A DNA stretch of 26,988 bases from JAWUWD01 sp034112085 (GCA_034112085.1 JAWUWD010000029.1:1-26988), one strand, 5' to 3'; numbered from the stretch's first letter, positions 17,715 through 25,927 are shown. Numbers and translations: made by a program. The notes: generated from the sequence alone by a model not told the origin.

Positions 17715-18449
17715 ATGAGACCAATAAAATTTAAATACAATCCATACATTTCTGTTGATTGCGTAGTATTTGGTTTTGATGGAGAATTCATTAACGTATT
17801 GCTTGTTAAAAGAAAACAAGAAGGAAGAGAAGCTTACGCCTTGCCAGGCGATCTATTGGGAGTCAGCGAGAGCTTAGATTCTGCTGCAGTTCGTATTCTG
17901 AACGACCTAACAGGGTTAAAGGATATTTATCTTGAACAATTCAGAACATTCGGAGATCTTGATCGAATCAATGATCCAATTGATATTGAGTGGCTTAAAA
18001 CTATTCGTAAGTATCCAGAAGAAAGAGTTGTTACGATAGCTTATTACTCATTAATCAAAATTGATAAAGTAAGTGTTAGAGCAGATTCATTTGCTGAACA
18101 AGTGTTGTGGCAGCCTATCGAAGAAAAGAGACAACTGAGTTTTGATCATAATAAAATTGCAAATGCAGCTTGGGATGTGCTTCGAGATAAGATTCGGAAC
18201 GAACCTGTAGTAGCCTTCAATCTATTGCCAGAGAAATTCACTCTCCGTCAATTACAGGGATTATATGAGGGTATCGTAGGAACTGAACTTGATAAGAGAA
18301 ACTTTAGAAAACGAATTCAAGGAAAAAAATTCATTCAATCATTGGATGAATATGAATCCGGTGTAGCACACAAGCCAGCTAGATTCTATGAATTTAAAAA
18401 AGAGATCTATCTTAAAGAGTTTGAAAAAGGGCAATGGTTTTTATTCTAG
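17715..18449 (+). CDS. Nudix-domain/winged-helix transcriptional regulator (NrtR/AraR-like)
   Basis: A 244-residue DNA-binding protein. Residues 10-140 form a Nudix fold that begins SVDCVVFGFDGE, typical of the NrtR group. The Nudix box (about 43-66) reads LPGDLLGVSES and then VRILNDLTGL: the REXXEE core has become RILNDL, so the metal-binding glutamates are gone and the domain should sense a ligand, not hydrolyse. Residues about 165-235 form the C-terminal winged helix (FTLRQLQGLYEGI, DKRNFRKRI). Bacteroides AraR, which controls arabinose genes, has this architecture. Standing between glucokinase and the Entner-Doudoroff operon, it probably responds to a sugar or sugar phosphate. It ends 6 bp from the convergent eda gene with no terminator between. 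The target genes are inferred. Confidence 0.9.
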   Translation: MRPIKFKYNPYISVDCVVFGFDGEFINVLLVKRKQEGREAYALPGDLLGVSESLDSAAVRILNDLTGLKDIYLEQFRTFGDLDRINDPIDIEWLKTIRKYPEERVVTIAYYSLIKIDKVSVRADSFAEQVLWQPIEEKRQLSFDHNKIANAAWDVLRDKIRNEPVVAFNLLPEKFTLRQLQGLYEGIVGTELDKRNFRKRIQGKKFIQSLDEYESGVAHKPARFYEFKKEIYLKEFEKGQWFLF

Positions 18450-18455
18450 CTTATT

Positions 18456-19031
18456 TTATTGATATTCCTTTTGAAACCAGGTACCACCAACCGCGAAAAC
18501 ATTTGATAGGGCTAAATAGTCTTCACTTGTTTGTTTGGTAGCTCCTCCCGTAGGACAAAATATCACTTCTGGAAATACTTGACCGTAGGCTTTCAAGGCA
18601 TTCAAACCACCAAAAAGATTAGCAGGGAAAAACTTCAATGTGTCAAGTCCCATTTCCATGGCGCTCACAATTTCACTTGGTGTAGCCACACCTGGGAGAT
18701 AAGGTATTCCAGATTCTTGCATTACTTTTTGCAAGTTTGGTGTTAGTCCTGGGCTCACCATAAAGTCTGCATCTATTTTTTGAAGAGCTTCCACTTGCTG
18801 TTGGTTAGTGACTGTTCCGGCACCAACCAATACTTCATTACCAAATTCCTTTTTCAAGGAGGCTATGGCATTTATTCCTTCTGAAGTTCGTAAGGTTATT
18901 TCGATACATCGTACTTCTTGATCAAGGAGATATCTCATAAATGCATTAGCATCGTCACCTTCATTGAAGGTGACGACAGGTACAAGTGAGTGACCTTGGA
19001 GGGTTTGTCGAACGTTGTTTTGTGCTTCCAT
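18456..19031 (-). CDS. eda: 2-keto-3-deoxy-6-phosphogluconate (KDPG) aldolase
   Basis: A 191-residue class I aldolase that splits KDPG into pyruvate and glyceraldehyde 3-phosphate, the last step of the Entner-Doudoroff pathway. The Schiff-base lysine is Lys133 in LDTLKFFPA, the same number as in the E. coli enzyme. EITLRT holds the catalytic Glu and the phosphate-side Arg. VGAGTVT, MVSPGLTP and PTGGAT complete the barrel motifs. It is somewhat shorter than usual at the C terminus (ends VGGTWFQKEYQ). It follows edd after 2 bp and is the last gene of the operon, facing the regulator gene. Confidence 0.95.
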   Translation of the reverse strand: MEAQNNVRQTLQGHSLVPVVTFNEGDDANAFMRYLLDQEVRCIEITLRTSEGINAIASLKKEFGNEVLVGAGTVTNQQQVEALQKIDADFMVSPGLTPNLQKVMQESGIPYLPGVATPSEIVSAMEMGLDTLKFFPANLFGGLNALKAYGQVFPEVIFCPTGGATKQTSEDYLALSNVFAVGGTWFQKEYQ

Positions 19032-19033
19032 AA

Positions 19034-20836
19034 TTATATTATAAATGATGCTCCTTCTTCACTTGCTGTTACTAATGGACTTAGTCTGTTAAATAATTCT
19101 CTACCGACACCATGAGATGCATAGGTAGATTTTTCAGAACTTTCTCGTTTTTCAACTTCCTCAATATTCTGACAATTAAGTGTTCCATTTACTGCATCCA
19201 GTTCAATGATGTCACCAGTTTTCAATTTGGAGATTATACCTCCCTTTGCGGCTTCCGGACTTAAATGGATGGCTGCGGGTACTTTCCCAGATGCACCAGA
19301 CATTCTACCATCAGTCACTAACGCTACCTTGTACCCTTGACCTTGCAGCAAACTTAGTGTAGGGGTTAGTTTATGAAGTTCAGGCATGCCATTGCTGTGA
19401 GCGCCTTGATAGCGAACTACTACAATTACATCCTTATTTAGTTCTTTGCGTTTAAAAGCCTCAATCACATCATCTTGATCTTCGAACACAACTGCCGGTG
19501 CAGTTACCTTCTGGTTTTCAGGTTTTACTGCGGATATCTTTATAACCGACCTCCCCAGATTACCACCCAGTGTCTTTAATCCACCTGTTGCTGTAAAAGG
19601 TGTCTCTACACTTCGCATTACGTTTTCATCCAATGACTTATAAGGCGCATCTCTCCAATTTATCTCACCACCGTCTAAGTATGGTTCTTTGGTGTAAGCG
19701 TCAAGCCCTTGTCCCATTACTGTTTTCACATCTTCATTTAGATATCCACCATCACGAAGGGTACGCATTAAAAACCCCATACCTCCACAGGCTTGGAAGT
19801 GATTAATGTCAGCGGTACCATTTGGATATACTTTAGTCAGAGAAGGTACTGCATCTGAAACCGTATTAAAATCATCCCAATTGATGATGATGCCTGCAGA
19901 TCGAGCAATGGCTATTAGGTGCAAAGTATGATTGGTAGAACCCCCAGTAGCGACTAAACCAACAAGGGCATTCACAATGGTCTCTTCTGAAATAATGTTA
20001 TACAATGGAGTGTATTCTCCTCCTTGAAATGTGATTTCAGTTAATCTTTTCACGGCAAAATCATTCAGTGCTTCTCGCAGTGGTGTTCCTGGATTCACAA
20101 ATGATGAACCAGGTAGATGCACCCCCATTATTTCCATCAGCATTTGATTGCTATTTGCAGTGCCATAGAATGTACAGGTTCCTGCAGAGTGATAAGAGGC
20201 TGATTCTGCCTTTAAAAGCTCCTCACGACCAATCTTACCTTCAGCATAATCCATTCTATGCTGTGCCTTTTCATCATTGGTAATACCTGATTCCATTGGT
20301 CCACCGGGTATAAAGATAAATGGAAGGTGCCCAAATCTTAATGCACCAATCATCATTCCTGGGACTATTTTGTCACAGATACCTAGGCACATGCCTCCAT
20401 CAAACATTTGATGAGACATGCCAATCGCTGTCGAAAGTGCTATTATGTCACGACTGAAGAGTGATAGTTCCATTCCCGGCTGCCCTTGGGTCACGCCATC
20501 ACACATGGCTGGTACACCAGAAGCGACCTGAGCAACGGCTCCATACTTCTTAGCAGCAGCTCTCAATTTAGGAGGATAGTCCTCATAGGTTTTGTGTGCG
20601 CTCAACATGTCGTTGTATGCAGTAATAATCGCTAGATTAGGTTTTGCCTCACCGCTCAATGACATTTTTTCATCATCCGAGCAAGCAGCAAAGGCGTGAG
20701 CTAGGTTACCACAAGCTAAATCACCTCGAGTTACCGATTGGTTTAATGATGATTTCATCAAATCAAGATAAGCTTTTCTGCTTTCAACCGATCGCTGCTT
20801 GATTCTATTGGTTATTTCTACTATTTGTGCGTTCAT
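19034..20836 (-). CDS. edd: 6-phosphogluconate dehydratase
   Basis: A 600-residue iron-sulfur dehydratase of the IlvD/EDD family that converts 6-phosphogluconate to KDPG. Signature segments are CDGVTQGQPGMELSLFSRD (from Cys112), GGMCLGICDKIVPG (Cys150, Cys154), the Edd-typical GTCTFYGTANSNQML, and ACGGMGF (Cys350). The C-terminal part has VTDGRMSGASGKVPAAIHLSPEA, the second family signature. The length matches E. coli Edd. Presence of the GTANSNQM form and of eda directly behind it separates it from dihydroxy-acid dehydratase. It is 6 bp after pgl. Confidence 0.96.
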   Translation of the reverse strand: MNAQIVEITNRIKQRSVESRKAYLDLMKSSLNQSVTRGDLACGNLAHAFAACSDDEKMSLSGEAKPNLAIITAYNDMLSAHKTYEDYPPKLRAAAKKYGAVAQVASGVPAMCDGVTQGQPGMELSLFSRDIIALSTAIGMSHQMFDGGMCLGICDKIVPGMMIGALRFGHLPFIFIPGGPMESGITNDEKAQHRMDYAEGKIGREELLKAESASYHSAGTCTFYGTANSNQMLMEIMGVHLPGSSFVNPGTPLREALNDFAVKRLTEITFQGGEYTPLYNIISEETIVNALVGLVATGGSTNHTLHLIAIARSAGIIINWDDFNTVSDAVPSLTKVYPNGTADINHFQACGGMGFLMRTLRDGGYLNEDVKTVMGQGLDAYTKEPYLDGGEINWRDAPYKSLDENVMRSVETPFTATGGLKTLGGNLGRSVIKISAVKPENQKVTAPAVVFEDQDDVIEAFKRKELNKDVIVVVRYQGAHSNGMPELHKLTPTLSLLQGQGYKVALVTDGRMSGASGKVPAAIHLSPEAAKGGIISKLKTGDIIELDAVNGTLNCQNIEEVEKRESSEKSTYASHGVGRELFNRLSPLVTASEEGASFII

Positions 20837-20842
20837 AATATT

Positions 20843-21523
20843 CTATTCTGTCCAAAAGACATTCAATTCAACTTTGTCCTGATGGATAAAAGCTTCTATA
20901 GGGTAAGGGCGGTAATCTTTTAAGCCGCTGGCTAATTTCAATACTTGATTCTTCTTGTTTCCATAGCAATGCAATGCCAATTTTGAAGTGTTAAGAAGGG
21001 CCTTTCTCGTAAATGTAATACGCTGATGTGGTGCCTGGGTGGGAGAGGTGATCATTAGATCTTTATCGTTCTCCAGGTCCATTCCCACATCTAATTCTTC
21101 GCAATCAGGAAATAATGATGCAGTATGTCCATCTTCACCCATACCCAAAATGACCACGGAAAATGGTCTTCTGATTGAATTGATATTCTCTCTCACTTTT
21201 TGAAGATTTTCATCAGCATCATTAGAGTTGACAATGAGCGGATGAAACATCGCTTTGGCAGCATAATTCTTGAGTAAGTTAGTTTTTACCATAGCTCCAT
21301 TTTGATCAGGATGATCATCAGGGACAAATCGATCATCTACTAAAGTGATATTTACTTTCTCCCAAGGGATATCAACTTGAGACAATTGATCAAAAAGATT
21401 GATAGGCGTAGACCCCCCAGATACTAATAATGATGCTTCACCATGTTCATTAATGTCATGACTAATACTACTAATAATATAGTCTGTAAATTTTGAATCT
21501 AATTCTACTCTATTATTTGCCAT
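20843..21523 (-). CDS. pgl: 6-phosphogluconolactonase (DevB/SOL type)
   Basis: A 226-residue lactonase that opens 6-phosphogluconolactone to 6-phosphogluconate. Family motifs are LVSGGSTPINLF near residue 40, VDDRFVP, and GMGEDGHTASLFPD. I chose ATG 21523. The frame is also open to a GTG at 21541, which would add six residues and deepen the overlap with zwf from 11 to 29 bp. The overlap with the end of zwf suggests coupled translation of consecutive pathway steps. Confidence 0.93.
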   Translation of the reverse strand: MANNRVELDSKFTDYIISSISHDINEHGEASLLVSGGSTPINLFDQLSQVDIPWEKVNITLVDDRFVPDDHPDQNGAMVKTNLLKNYAAKAMFHPLIVNSNDADENLQKVRENINSIRRPFSVVILGMGEDGHTASLFPDCEELDVGMDLENDKDLMITSPTQAPHQRITFTRKALLNTSKLALHCYGNKKNQVLKLASGLKDYRPYPIEAFIHQDKVELNVFWTE

Positions 21524-23006
21524 TTTTCGACTTTTGATCACTGTCTACTATTGTTGATTTATTCCATTTCATGCCATCTTTCATGATACGTTCTCCAGGT
21601 CCCCAAGTGCCTGATTCATAGAGAATGTTGGGTACTTTTTGGCTTTCCCAATTGTTCATGATGGATTCTGCCCAATCCCAAGAAGCCTTTACCTCTTCTC
21701 TACTCATGAAAAGTGTTTGATTCCCTCTGACAACGTCCATAAGTAGTCTCTCATAGGCTTCTGGGAAGCGGTCATCAAAATGTGCCGCATAGTCAAGTTC
21801 TAATAAAGAGGCTTTATATCTATAACCACCTGGCCCTGGAACTTTGACCATTTGTCTGAGTTCTATTTTTTCTTCAGGTTGGAGTCGGATTGTTAACCGG
21901 TTATTATCAATATCCTTCTTGTCTGGGAAAATGTTGTGTGCCACATTTTTGAAGTTAATAACTATTTCAGAATAGCGGTGTGGCATTCTTTTTCCAGTTC
22001 GGAGATAGATAGGTACACCAGTCCATCTCCAATTGTCAATGTATGTTTTTAGGGCTACAAATGTTTCTGTATCCGAATCGTATTTGTCGATATCTTCCAA
22101 ATAGGATGGTAGTAAACCATCGCTTGTATTACCGCGAGTGTATTGTCCTTTTACTGTATTTTCCTTAATCGTTTCTGGAGTGAAATGACGAAGCGACTTA
22201 AGTACTTTAAGTTTTTCTTGACGAACCTGATCGGCATCCAAGGCTACTGGTGGTTCCATGGCAATCAGACAAAGTAACTGGAGAAGATGGTTTTGAACCA
22301 TATCTCTAAGTGCTCCGTATTTATCATAGAATTTACCGCGGGTACCAACGCTTAATGATTCGGCAACTGTGATTTGAATGTTATCAATATCCTGTGCATT
22401 CCACGATCTTTCGAAAATGTTGTTGGCAAATCGAAGAACCATTAGGTTTTGCACAGTTTCTTTACCTAAATAATGATCTATGCGGTATATCTGCTCTTCT
22501 TGGAAATAATTGGCAACTTCATTATTAACGTCTTCTGAACTTTTAAGATCATAACCAATAGGCTTTTCAAGCACAACTCTTGATTGTGATGTTATATAAT
22601 TTTGTTTTTTAAGAAATGAACAAATAGAGCCAAAAGCAGTAGCCGGAGTGGCAAGATAGAATACGCGAACATCGAATTTTGATTTAGAAAACCAATCCTT
22701 AGAATCTTCATCTTCAACTCCAGTATTGGTGTCAATGACACCATGTGTAATCATGGATAAAAGTTGAGTAAGAATCTTTTTGTCAATATCCTTAACATGT
22801 TTCTCTAAAGATGTTTTAACTAATTCTGTAAATTCTTTTTGAGAACGCTTCGTGCGAGAGACTGCCAATATGCGGTTGCTATTATTGATTTGTTTCTCAT
22901 TGAGTCGATGATATAGAGCAGGATAGATCTTTCGATAAGAAAGGTCTCCATCTCCACCAAATACAATCAATTCAAAATTATTTTCTTTTGTGTCTTTATT
23001 TCGCAT
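21513..23006 (-). CDS. zwf: Glucose-6-phosphate dehydrogenase
   Basis: A 497-residue dehydrogenase that oxidises glucose 6-phosphate to 6-phosphogluconolactone with NAD(P)+. The dinucleotide motif is VFGGDGDLSYRKIYPAL (residues 15-31), an unusual GGDGDL form where most bacteria have GASGDL or GGTGDL. The active-site signature RIDHYLGKE gives Asp177, His178 and Lys182, and the catalytic base is His240 in RDMVQNH, the same numbers as in the Leuconostoc enzyme. VEKPIG-like VLEKPIG and DDRFPEAYERL follow as expected. First gene of zwf-pgl-edd-eda; no 6-phosphogluconate dehydrogenase is in the group, so flow is directed to Entner-Doudoroff. Confidence 0.96.
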   Translation of the reverse strand: MRNKDTKENNFELIVFGGDGDLSYRKIYPALYHRLNEKQINNSNRILAVSRTKRSQKEFTELVKTSLEKHVKDIDKKILTQLLSMITHGVIDTNTGVEDEDSKDWFSKSKFDVRVFYLATPATAFGSICSFLKKQNYITSQSRVVLEKPIGYDLKSSEDVNNEVANYFQEEQIYRIDHYLGKETVQNLMVLRFANNIFERSWNAQDIDNIQITVAESLSVGTRGKFYDKYGALRDMVQNHLLQLLCLIAMEPPVALDADQVRQEKLKVLKSLRHFTPETIKENTVKGQYTRGNTSDGLLPSYLEDIDKYDSDTETFVALKTYIDNWRWTGVPIYLRTGKRMPHRYSEIVINFKNVAHNIFPDKKDIDNNRLTIRLQPEEKIELRQMVKVPGPGGYRYKASLLELDYAAHFDDRFPEAYERLLMDVVRGNQTLFMSREEVKASWDWAESIMNNWESQKVPNILYESGTWGPGERIMKDGMKWNKSTIVDSDQKSKNGK

Positions 23007-23016
23007 AGTAATAATG

Positions 23017-23050
23017 TTAGTGTAAAGATAGAAATACTTAGTGTGTAAAG
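23017..23050. repeat. Two direct repeats TTAGTGT(GT)AAAG in the zwf promoter, candidate operator
   Basis: TTAGTGTAAAG at 23017-23027 and TTAGTGTGTAAAG at 23038-23050 start 21 bp apart, two helical turns, so a protein could sit on both on one face. They resemble the half-site TAGTGTAA in front of the Nudix regulator. The first covers the likely -7 box of zwf and the second lies between it and the -33 contact, fitting repression. Confidence 0.45.
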
Positions 23051-23055
23051 TACAA
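23023..23055 (-). promoter_or_regulatory. Candidate promoter of the zwf-pgl-edd-eda operon
   Basis: On the - strand TATCTTTA (23030-23023) matches 7 of 8 positions of TAnnTTTG, and TTG (23055-23053) lies 22 bases upstream. The start site would fall near 23016, about 10 bases before the zwf ATG, giving a very short leader. Pattern match only. Confidence 0.4.
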
Positions 23056-23618
23056 TAAGTAAATAAAAATGTAATGAAGGCTCTAAATTGCTTGTAATAA
23101 GCTTCCGGAATAATACAAAATTCTTACTAACCGAATTTTACTTAATCTATAATGGTAAGCAATAGACAAATGAAAGTGTCTTTTAATGGATATAGAGGTA
23201 ATATAATCAGGAGCTTTAAGAATTAGGAGTCATGCATTTGCTTATCCAAATCTTTGTGTAGTCGCAACGTTTAAAGTTACTATACTTCTGTTTATAGTCC
23301 TATATTTGTCAATTTCACCGCTAGTTTCCGGAGTTACTCGAGTGTTCATTAGTTCTCGCGGTTGTGTTTTTCGAGCCATTAATTCATCATTGTAAGATTG
23401 ATCCTGAGGGTATGGCTAGTTCTGCTTTGTCGTATATTACCAATACGTAAGTTCTGTTGAAAAAAAGCGTATAGATTTCGCTTTATTACCAGTTAATTTC
23501 GTCAACATTATTTGTTTTTCCGCGTGATGAATACCCATTATAAAGGACGAATCAACCCTGAAATAATCTTCTTTTTTAACAAAAAAATTAATGCTAGTAA
23601 GGTTGTACACAGTAGCAT

Positions 23619-23626
23619 TATTTTTG
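23619..23626 (+). promoter_or_regulatory. -7 promoter box before the exported hypothetical protein
   Basis: TATTTTTG fits TAnnTTTG exactly and lies 14 bases before ATG 23641. A TTG at 23603-23605 is only 13 bases upstream, nearer than usual for a -33 element. It supports the choice of 23641 as start, since a start at 23512 would lie before this promoter. Confidence 0.4.
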
Positions 23627-23640
23627 TATGTTTCGCGACT

Positions 23641-24438
23641 ATGATTAAAAATTCAGTGCTGTGCATATTTTCCTTAATAGCCTTGACCTCTGCAAGTCAA
23701 CAGCTTCCAGAGCTAAAATGGAAGAACATGAATTTCCTTGCATTTGACTTGCCACAAGAGCAATATACATCCGATACGATCTGTTTCTTTAATGCCCTAC
23801 TCATGAGGCCAGCATATGTTGATGTGACGTCTGAAGAATCTACCTTCTCCTTCACCAATCAGGCACAGCCTTTGGATGTTTATAAGTATTGGGAACAAAA
23901 GGGAGAAGAACAGTATGATGTACTATTCACTAAAGTAGCATACGTATTAGATCAGCCAGTAAACTTCTTTTCTAAAGAACGGCTATCTAATCCAACATAT
24001 ATTTCCCAAACCATGCCAGCTGCAAAAATTAAACAAAGCGATAGTACCTATCATTTATCTGTTGGATTTGGCGCACCAGATATAGACTACACTTTGCAAT
24101 TTTATTCGCCTGAAGAATTTGAATTCCGTTATCCAAAACTGCCGGAGTACTTTAAAGAACATGATGGACTAACTCAACTGCCAAGTCTCATAGTAGTACA
24201 ACATAATTCTAAATATGGGAAGGTTATGTTTCAGCAAACAAGTAAGATGTCAATATCTATATCGAGGTATTTTCAGCTGAATGAAGGACAAACTTTGGTG
24301 TTCAATTACACATTGAACTATATTCATAATATGCCACCCACATTCATTGGAGGTAATGATTTTTTGATGCACAAAATCAAAGACGGCATCAAGGAATTGA
24401 TCTATGAAACACAATACATCTGCCGCATGGAGAATTAG
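23641..24438 (+). CDS. Exported protein of unknown function
   Basis: A 265-residue protein starting MIKNSVLCIFSLIALTSASQQ, a signal peptide cleaved probably after TSAS, so periplasmic or outer. The frame is open back to 23512, but those 43 residues come before the signal peptide and lack its character. No family was recognised. The mature part has no long hydrophobic segment, is rich in aromatic residues and Gln, and alternates short polar and hydrophobic runs in its second half (HLSVGFG, YTLQFY, KMSISISRYF, LVFNYTLNYI), suggesting beta structure. It stands alone, between the zwf region and a convergent membrane-protein operon that ends 28 bp away, so context says little. Confidence 0.65.
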   Translation: MIKNSVLCIFSLIALTSASQQLPELKWKNMNFLAFDLPQEQYTSDTICFFNALLMRPAYVDVTSEESTFSFTNQAQPLDVYKYWEQKGEEQYDVLFTKVAYVLDQPVNFFSKERLSNPTYISQTMPAAKIKQSDSTYHLSVGFGAPDIDYTLQFYSPEEFEFRYPKLPEYFKEHDGLTQLPSLIVVQHNSKYGKVMFQQTSKMSISISRYFQLNEGQTLVFNYTLNYIHNMPPTFIGGNDFLMHKIKDGIKELIYETQYICRMEN

Positions 24439-24466
24439 TCGAGACTCAAGTGGTGGGGTAAGTAGA

Positions 24467-24733
24467 TTACCCAACTACTTGATAAGTAATAAATAACGTA
24501 TTGTAGATCAAAAGATAGAACCTATAAAAATTTCTCATCTTTAAGTATTCATGATCATCAGGATAGAGATTGCCGAAAAGTCCCTTAAGTTCTTTAACAA
24601 ATAAAGGCTTTATGTTGATCGTCCAGCTATCAGTTTGGTAAACTATCTTTCTAAACCTGCTCCGGTAATAACCCAGAGGAAGCCCCCAAGCAATAAATAA
24701 TATGAACCATATATTTTCTACTAGCCAATTCAT
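24467..24733 (-). CDS. Small membrane protein, function unknown
   Basis: An 88-residue protein with a hydrophobic first helix (about 5-22, WLVENIWFILFIAWGLPLG), a charged middle (RSRFRKIVY to DDHEYLKM) and a second hydrophobic helix near the end (FYRFYLLIYNTLFITYQVV). Its ATG overlaps the stop of the DUF1295 gene by 4 bp (ATGA), which makes it very likely a real, co-translated gene. Family not recognised. Its fixed link to a DUF1295 gene suggests a shared membrane-lipid role. Confidence 0.68.
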   Translation of the reverse strand: MNWLVENIWFILFIAWGLPLGYYRSRFRKIVYQTDSWTINIKPLFVKELKGLFGNLYPDDHEYLKMRNFYRFYLLIYNTLFITYQVVG

Positions 24734-25524
24734 TTTTCAATTTTGTCTTTAGGAAACCAAGGGAAAAAGGCACTCGTTCTATTGATGTAATCTTCATACT
24801 GTGGTTTCGTTTTTTTCAAACTTTTTTCTAGTAACGAAACACCCGATATTTTTAGCAAAAGTATATTCATGATCAACGAGCCTATCACTCCATAATAGTT
24901 GCCACTAATCACAGAAAATAGTCCGAAGGACCACCAAATAGCGGTATCGCCAAAGTAATTTGGATGTCGTGTGTATTTCCAAAATCCTGTATTGAGCACT
25001 TTGCCTTTATTACTTTTATCTTTTTTGAATTTGGTTAATTGGTAGTCACCACCTGCTTCAAAGGAAAGCCCTATTAACCAGATCGGTACTAAGAGATAAT
25101 CCCAAAGGGTCAAGGCAGCTCCTTGATCCGACATTATGGTGCCCAAAATCGCTAAGGCTACTAAGGACATCAATACCCCTTGCAATAAGAATACTTGAAA
25201 GAAACTTACCCACCAGTACCTCTCTGGTCCATAATCTTTCCGAAATTCTTGGTAACGATAATCTTCGCCATGACCCATGTTTCTCCAAAGTAAATAGATA
25301 GAAAGTCTTAATCCCCAGATAGTCACTAGCGATGTCAAGAGAATAGACCTCGGACTATAGTTGCCAGTAGCATACACATAATAAAATGCCAAAACTACAA
25401 ATCCAAAACCCCAAAAGGGATCGATGATACTGGCATTCTTCATCTTCACACTTACCAACCAAAGCGCTGTAAGCAAGGCCATAGATAACAAAAAGCCATT
25501 CAACCAAATCTCAAAAAATGTCAT
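24730..25524 (-). CDS. DUF1295 integral membrane protein (steroid 5-alpha-reductase-like)
   Basis: A 264-residue membrane protein with about six or seven hydrophobic helices. The C-terminal half carries GFWKYTRHPNYFGDTAIWW, the hallmark shared by DUF1295, steroid reductase and isoprenylcysteine methyltransferase-type proteins, and ends with LLEKSLKKTKPQYEDY and FFPWFPK. The N-terminal SIIDPFWGFGFV is also typical of DUF1295. Such proteins often lie beside cyclopropane-fatty-acid-synthase-like genes, as here, and are thought to alter membrane lipids, though the reaction is not known to me. Both ends overlap neighbouring genes by 4 bp, so it is the middle gene of a three-gene operon. Confidence 0.88.
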   Translation of the reverse strand: MTFFEIWLNGFLLSMALLTALWLVSVKMKNASIIDPFWGFGFVVLAFYYVYATGNYSPRSILLTSLVTIWGLRLSIYLLWRNMGHGEDYRYQEFRKDYGPERYWWVSFFQVFLLQGVLMSLVALAILGTIMSDQGAALTLWDYLLVPIWLIGLSFEAGGDYQLTKFKKDKSNKGKVLNTGFWKYTRHPNYFGDTAIWWSFGLFSVISGNYYGVIGSLIMNILLLKISGVSLLEKSLKKTKPQYEDYINRTSAFFPWFPKDKIEK

Positions 25525-25859
25525 ATATTTTCCGTTTTATATTTACCCAACATGAAGTGTTTTATATCTCTCTTTGATTGATAAAATGCATAAATAAGAT
25601 ATATCGCAGATACCAGATTGCCAATAAGTAGCAGAGGAATAAACCAGAGTAGAAACAACCAAATGTTTTGTTCTCTAAGATATATCCAAACACCAAAGAA
25701 GAGAAAGCCAATATACACATCAATAAGTGCGACTTTACCCCAAGTTAAATTAAGTAAAATATTACCCTCGTCAGCGAAATTGCTCAACATAACTGCATAT
25801 ATCAAACTAGATAGCATTAAAATGCCGGTGACAAACGCTAAAAAAATTATTTTATTCAT
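25521..25859 (-). CDS. Small membrane protein (DUF1475-like)
   Basis: A 112-residue protein with three or four hydrophobic helices and a charged C-terminal tail. The order W-G-K-V-A-L-I-D-V-Y-I-G-F, then VWIYLRE, then GNLVSAIYLIYA recalls proteins of the DUF1475 type, an assignment made from memory of the pattern and not certain. It is the first gene of a - strand operon, overlapping the DUF1295 gene by 4 bp, and is divergent from the Cfa-like methyltransferase across an 88-bp region. A role with those neighbours in lipid modification is inferred. Confidence 0.75.
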   Translation of the reverse strand: MNKIIFLAFVTGILMLSSLIYAVMLSNFADEGNILLNLTWGKVALIDVYIGFLFFGVWIYLREQNIWLFLLWFIPLLLIGNLVSAIYLIYAFYQSKRDIKHFMLGKYKTENI

Positions 25860-25919
25860 ATTTTAGTACAATAGACAACATAATATACTCAATTTTAATT
25901 ATTTTGTTTAATTATTTAC

Positions 25920-25927
25920 TAATTTTG
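25920..25927 (+). promoter_or_regulatory. -7 promoter box of the Cfa-like methyltransferase gene
   Basis: TAATTTTG fits TAnnTTTG exactly and lies 20 bases before ATG 25948. It overlaps a small inverted repeat TTTTGT-tag-ACAAAA (25923-25937) that could be an operator or a leader hairpin. A TTTG at 25903-25906 is nearer than the usual -33 spacing. Confidence 0.4.

Larger units (their letters stand above)
23007..23640. other. 634-bp intergenic region between zwf and the next + strand gene
   Basis: The left 50 bases hold the zwf promoter and direct repeats. The middle has a good -7 box, TATATTTG at 23301-23308 (+), with no gene directly after it and no clear -33 element. An inverted repeat CGTAT-7-ATACG is at 23431-23447 and a 6-bp stem AAAGCG/CGCTTT at 23464-23484, with a T run only on the - strand. 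TATTTTTG at 23619-23626 (+) is a probable -7 box for the gene at 23641. No convincing protein gene, tRNA or riboswitch was seen. A small RNA or a long leader is possible. Confidence 0.5.

Noticed and set aside
23464..23484. Terminator AAAGCG/CGCTTT on the - strand
   Set aside because: The stem is only 6 bp and no - strand gene ends nearby; mentioned only as part of the intergenic region.
23512..23640. N-terminal extension of the exported protein
   Set aside because: The signal peptide starts at Met 23641, and a -7 box lies between the two starts; the extra 43 residues have no leader character.
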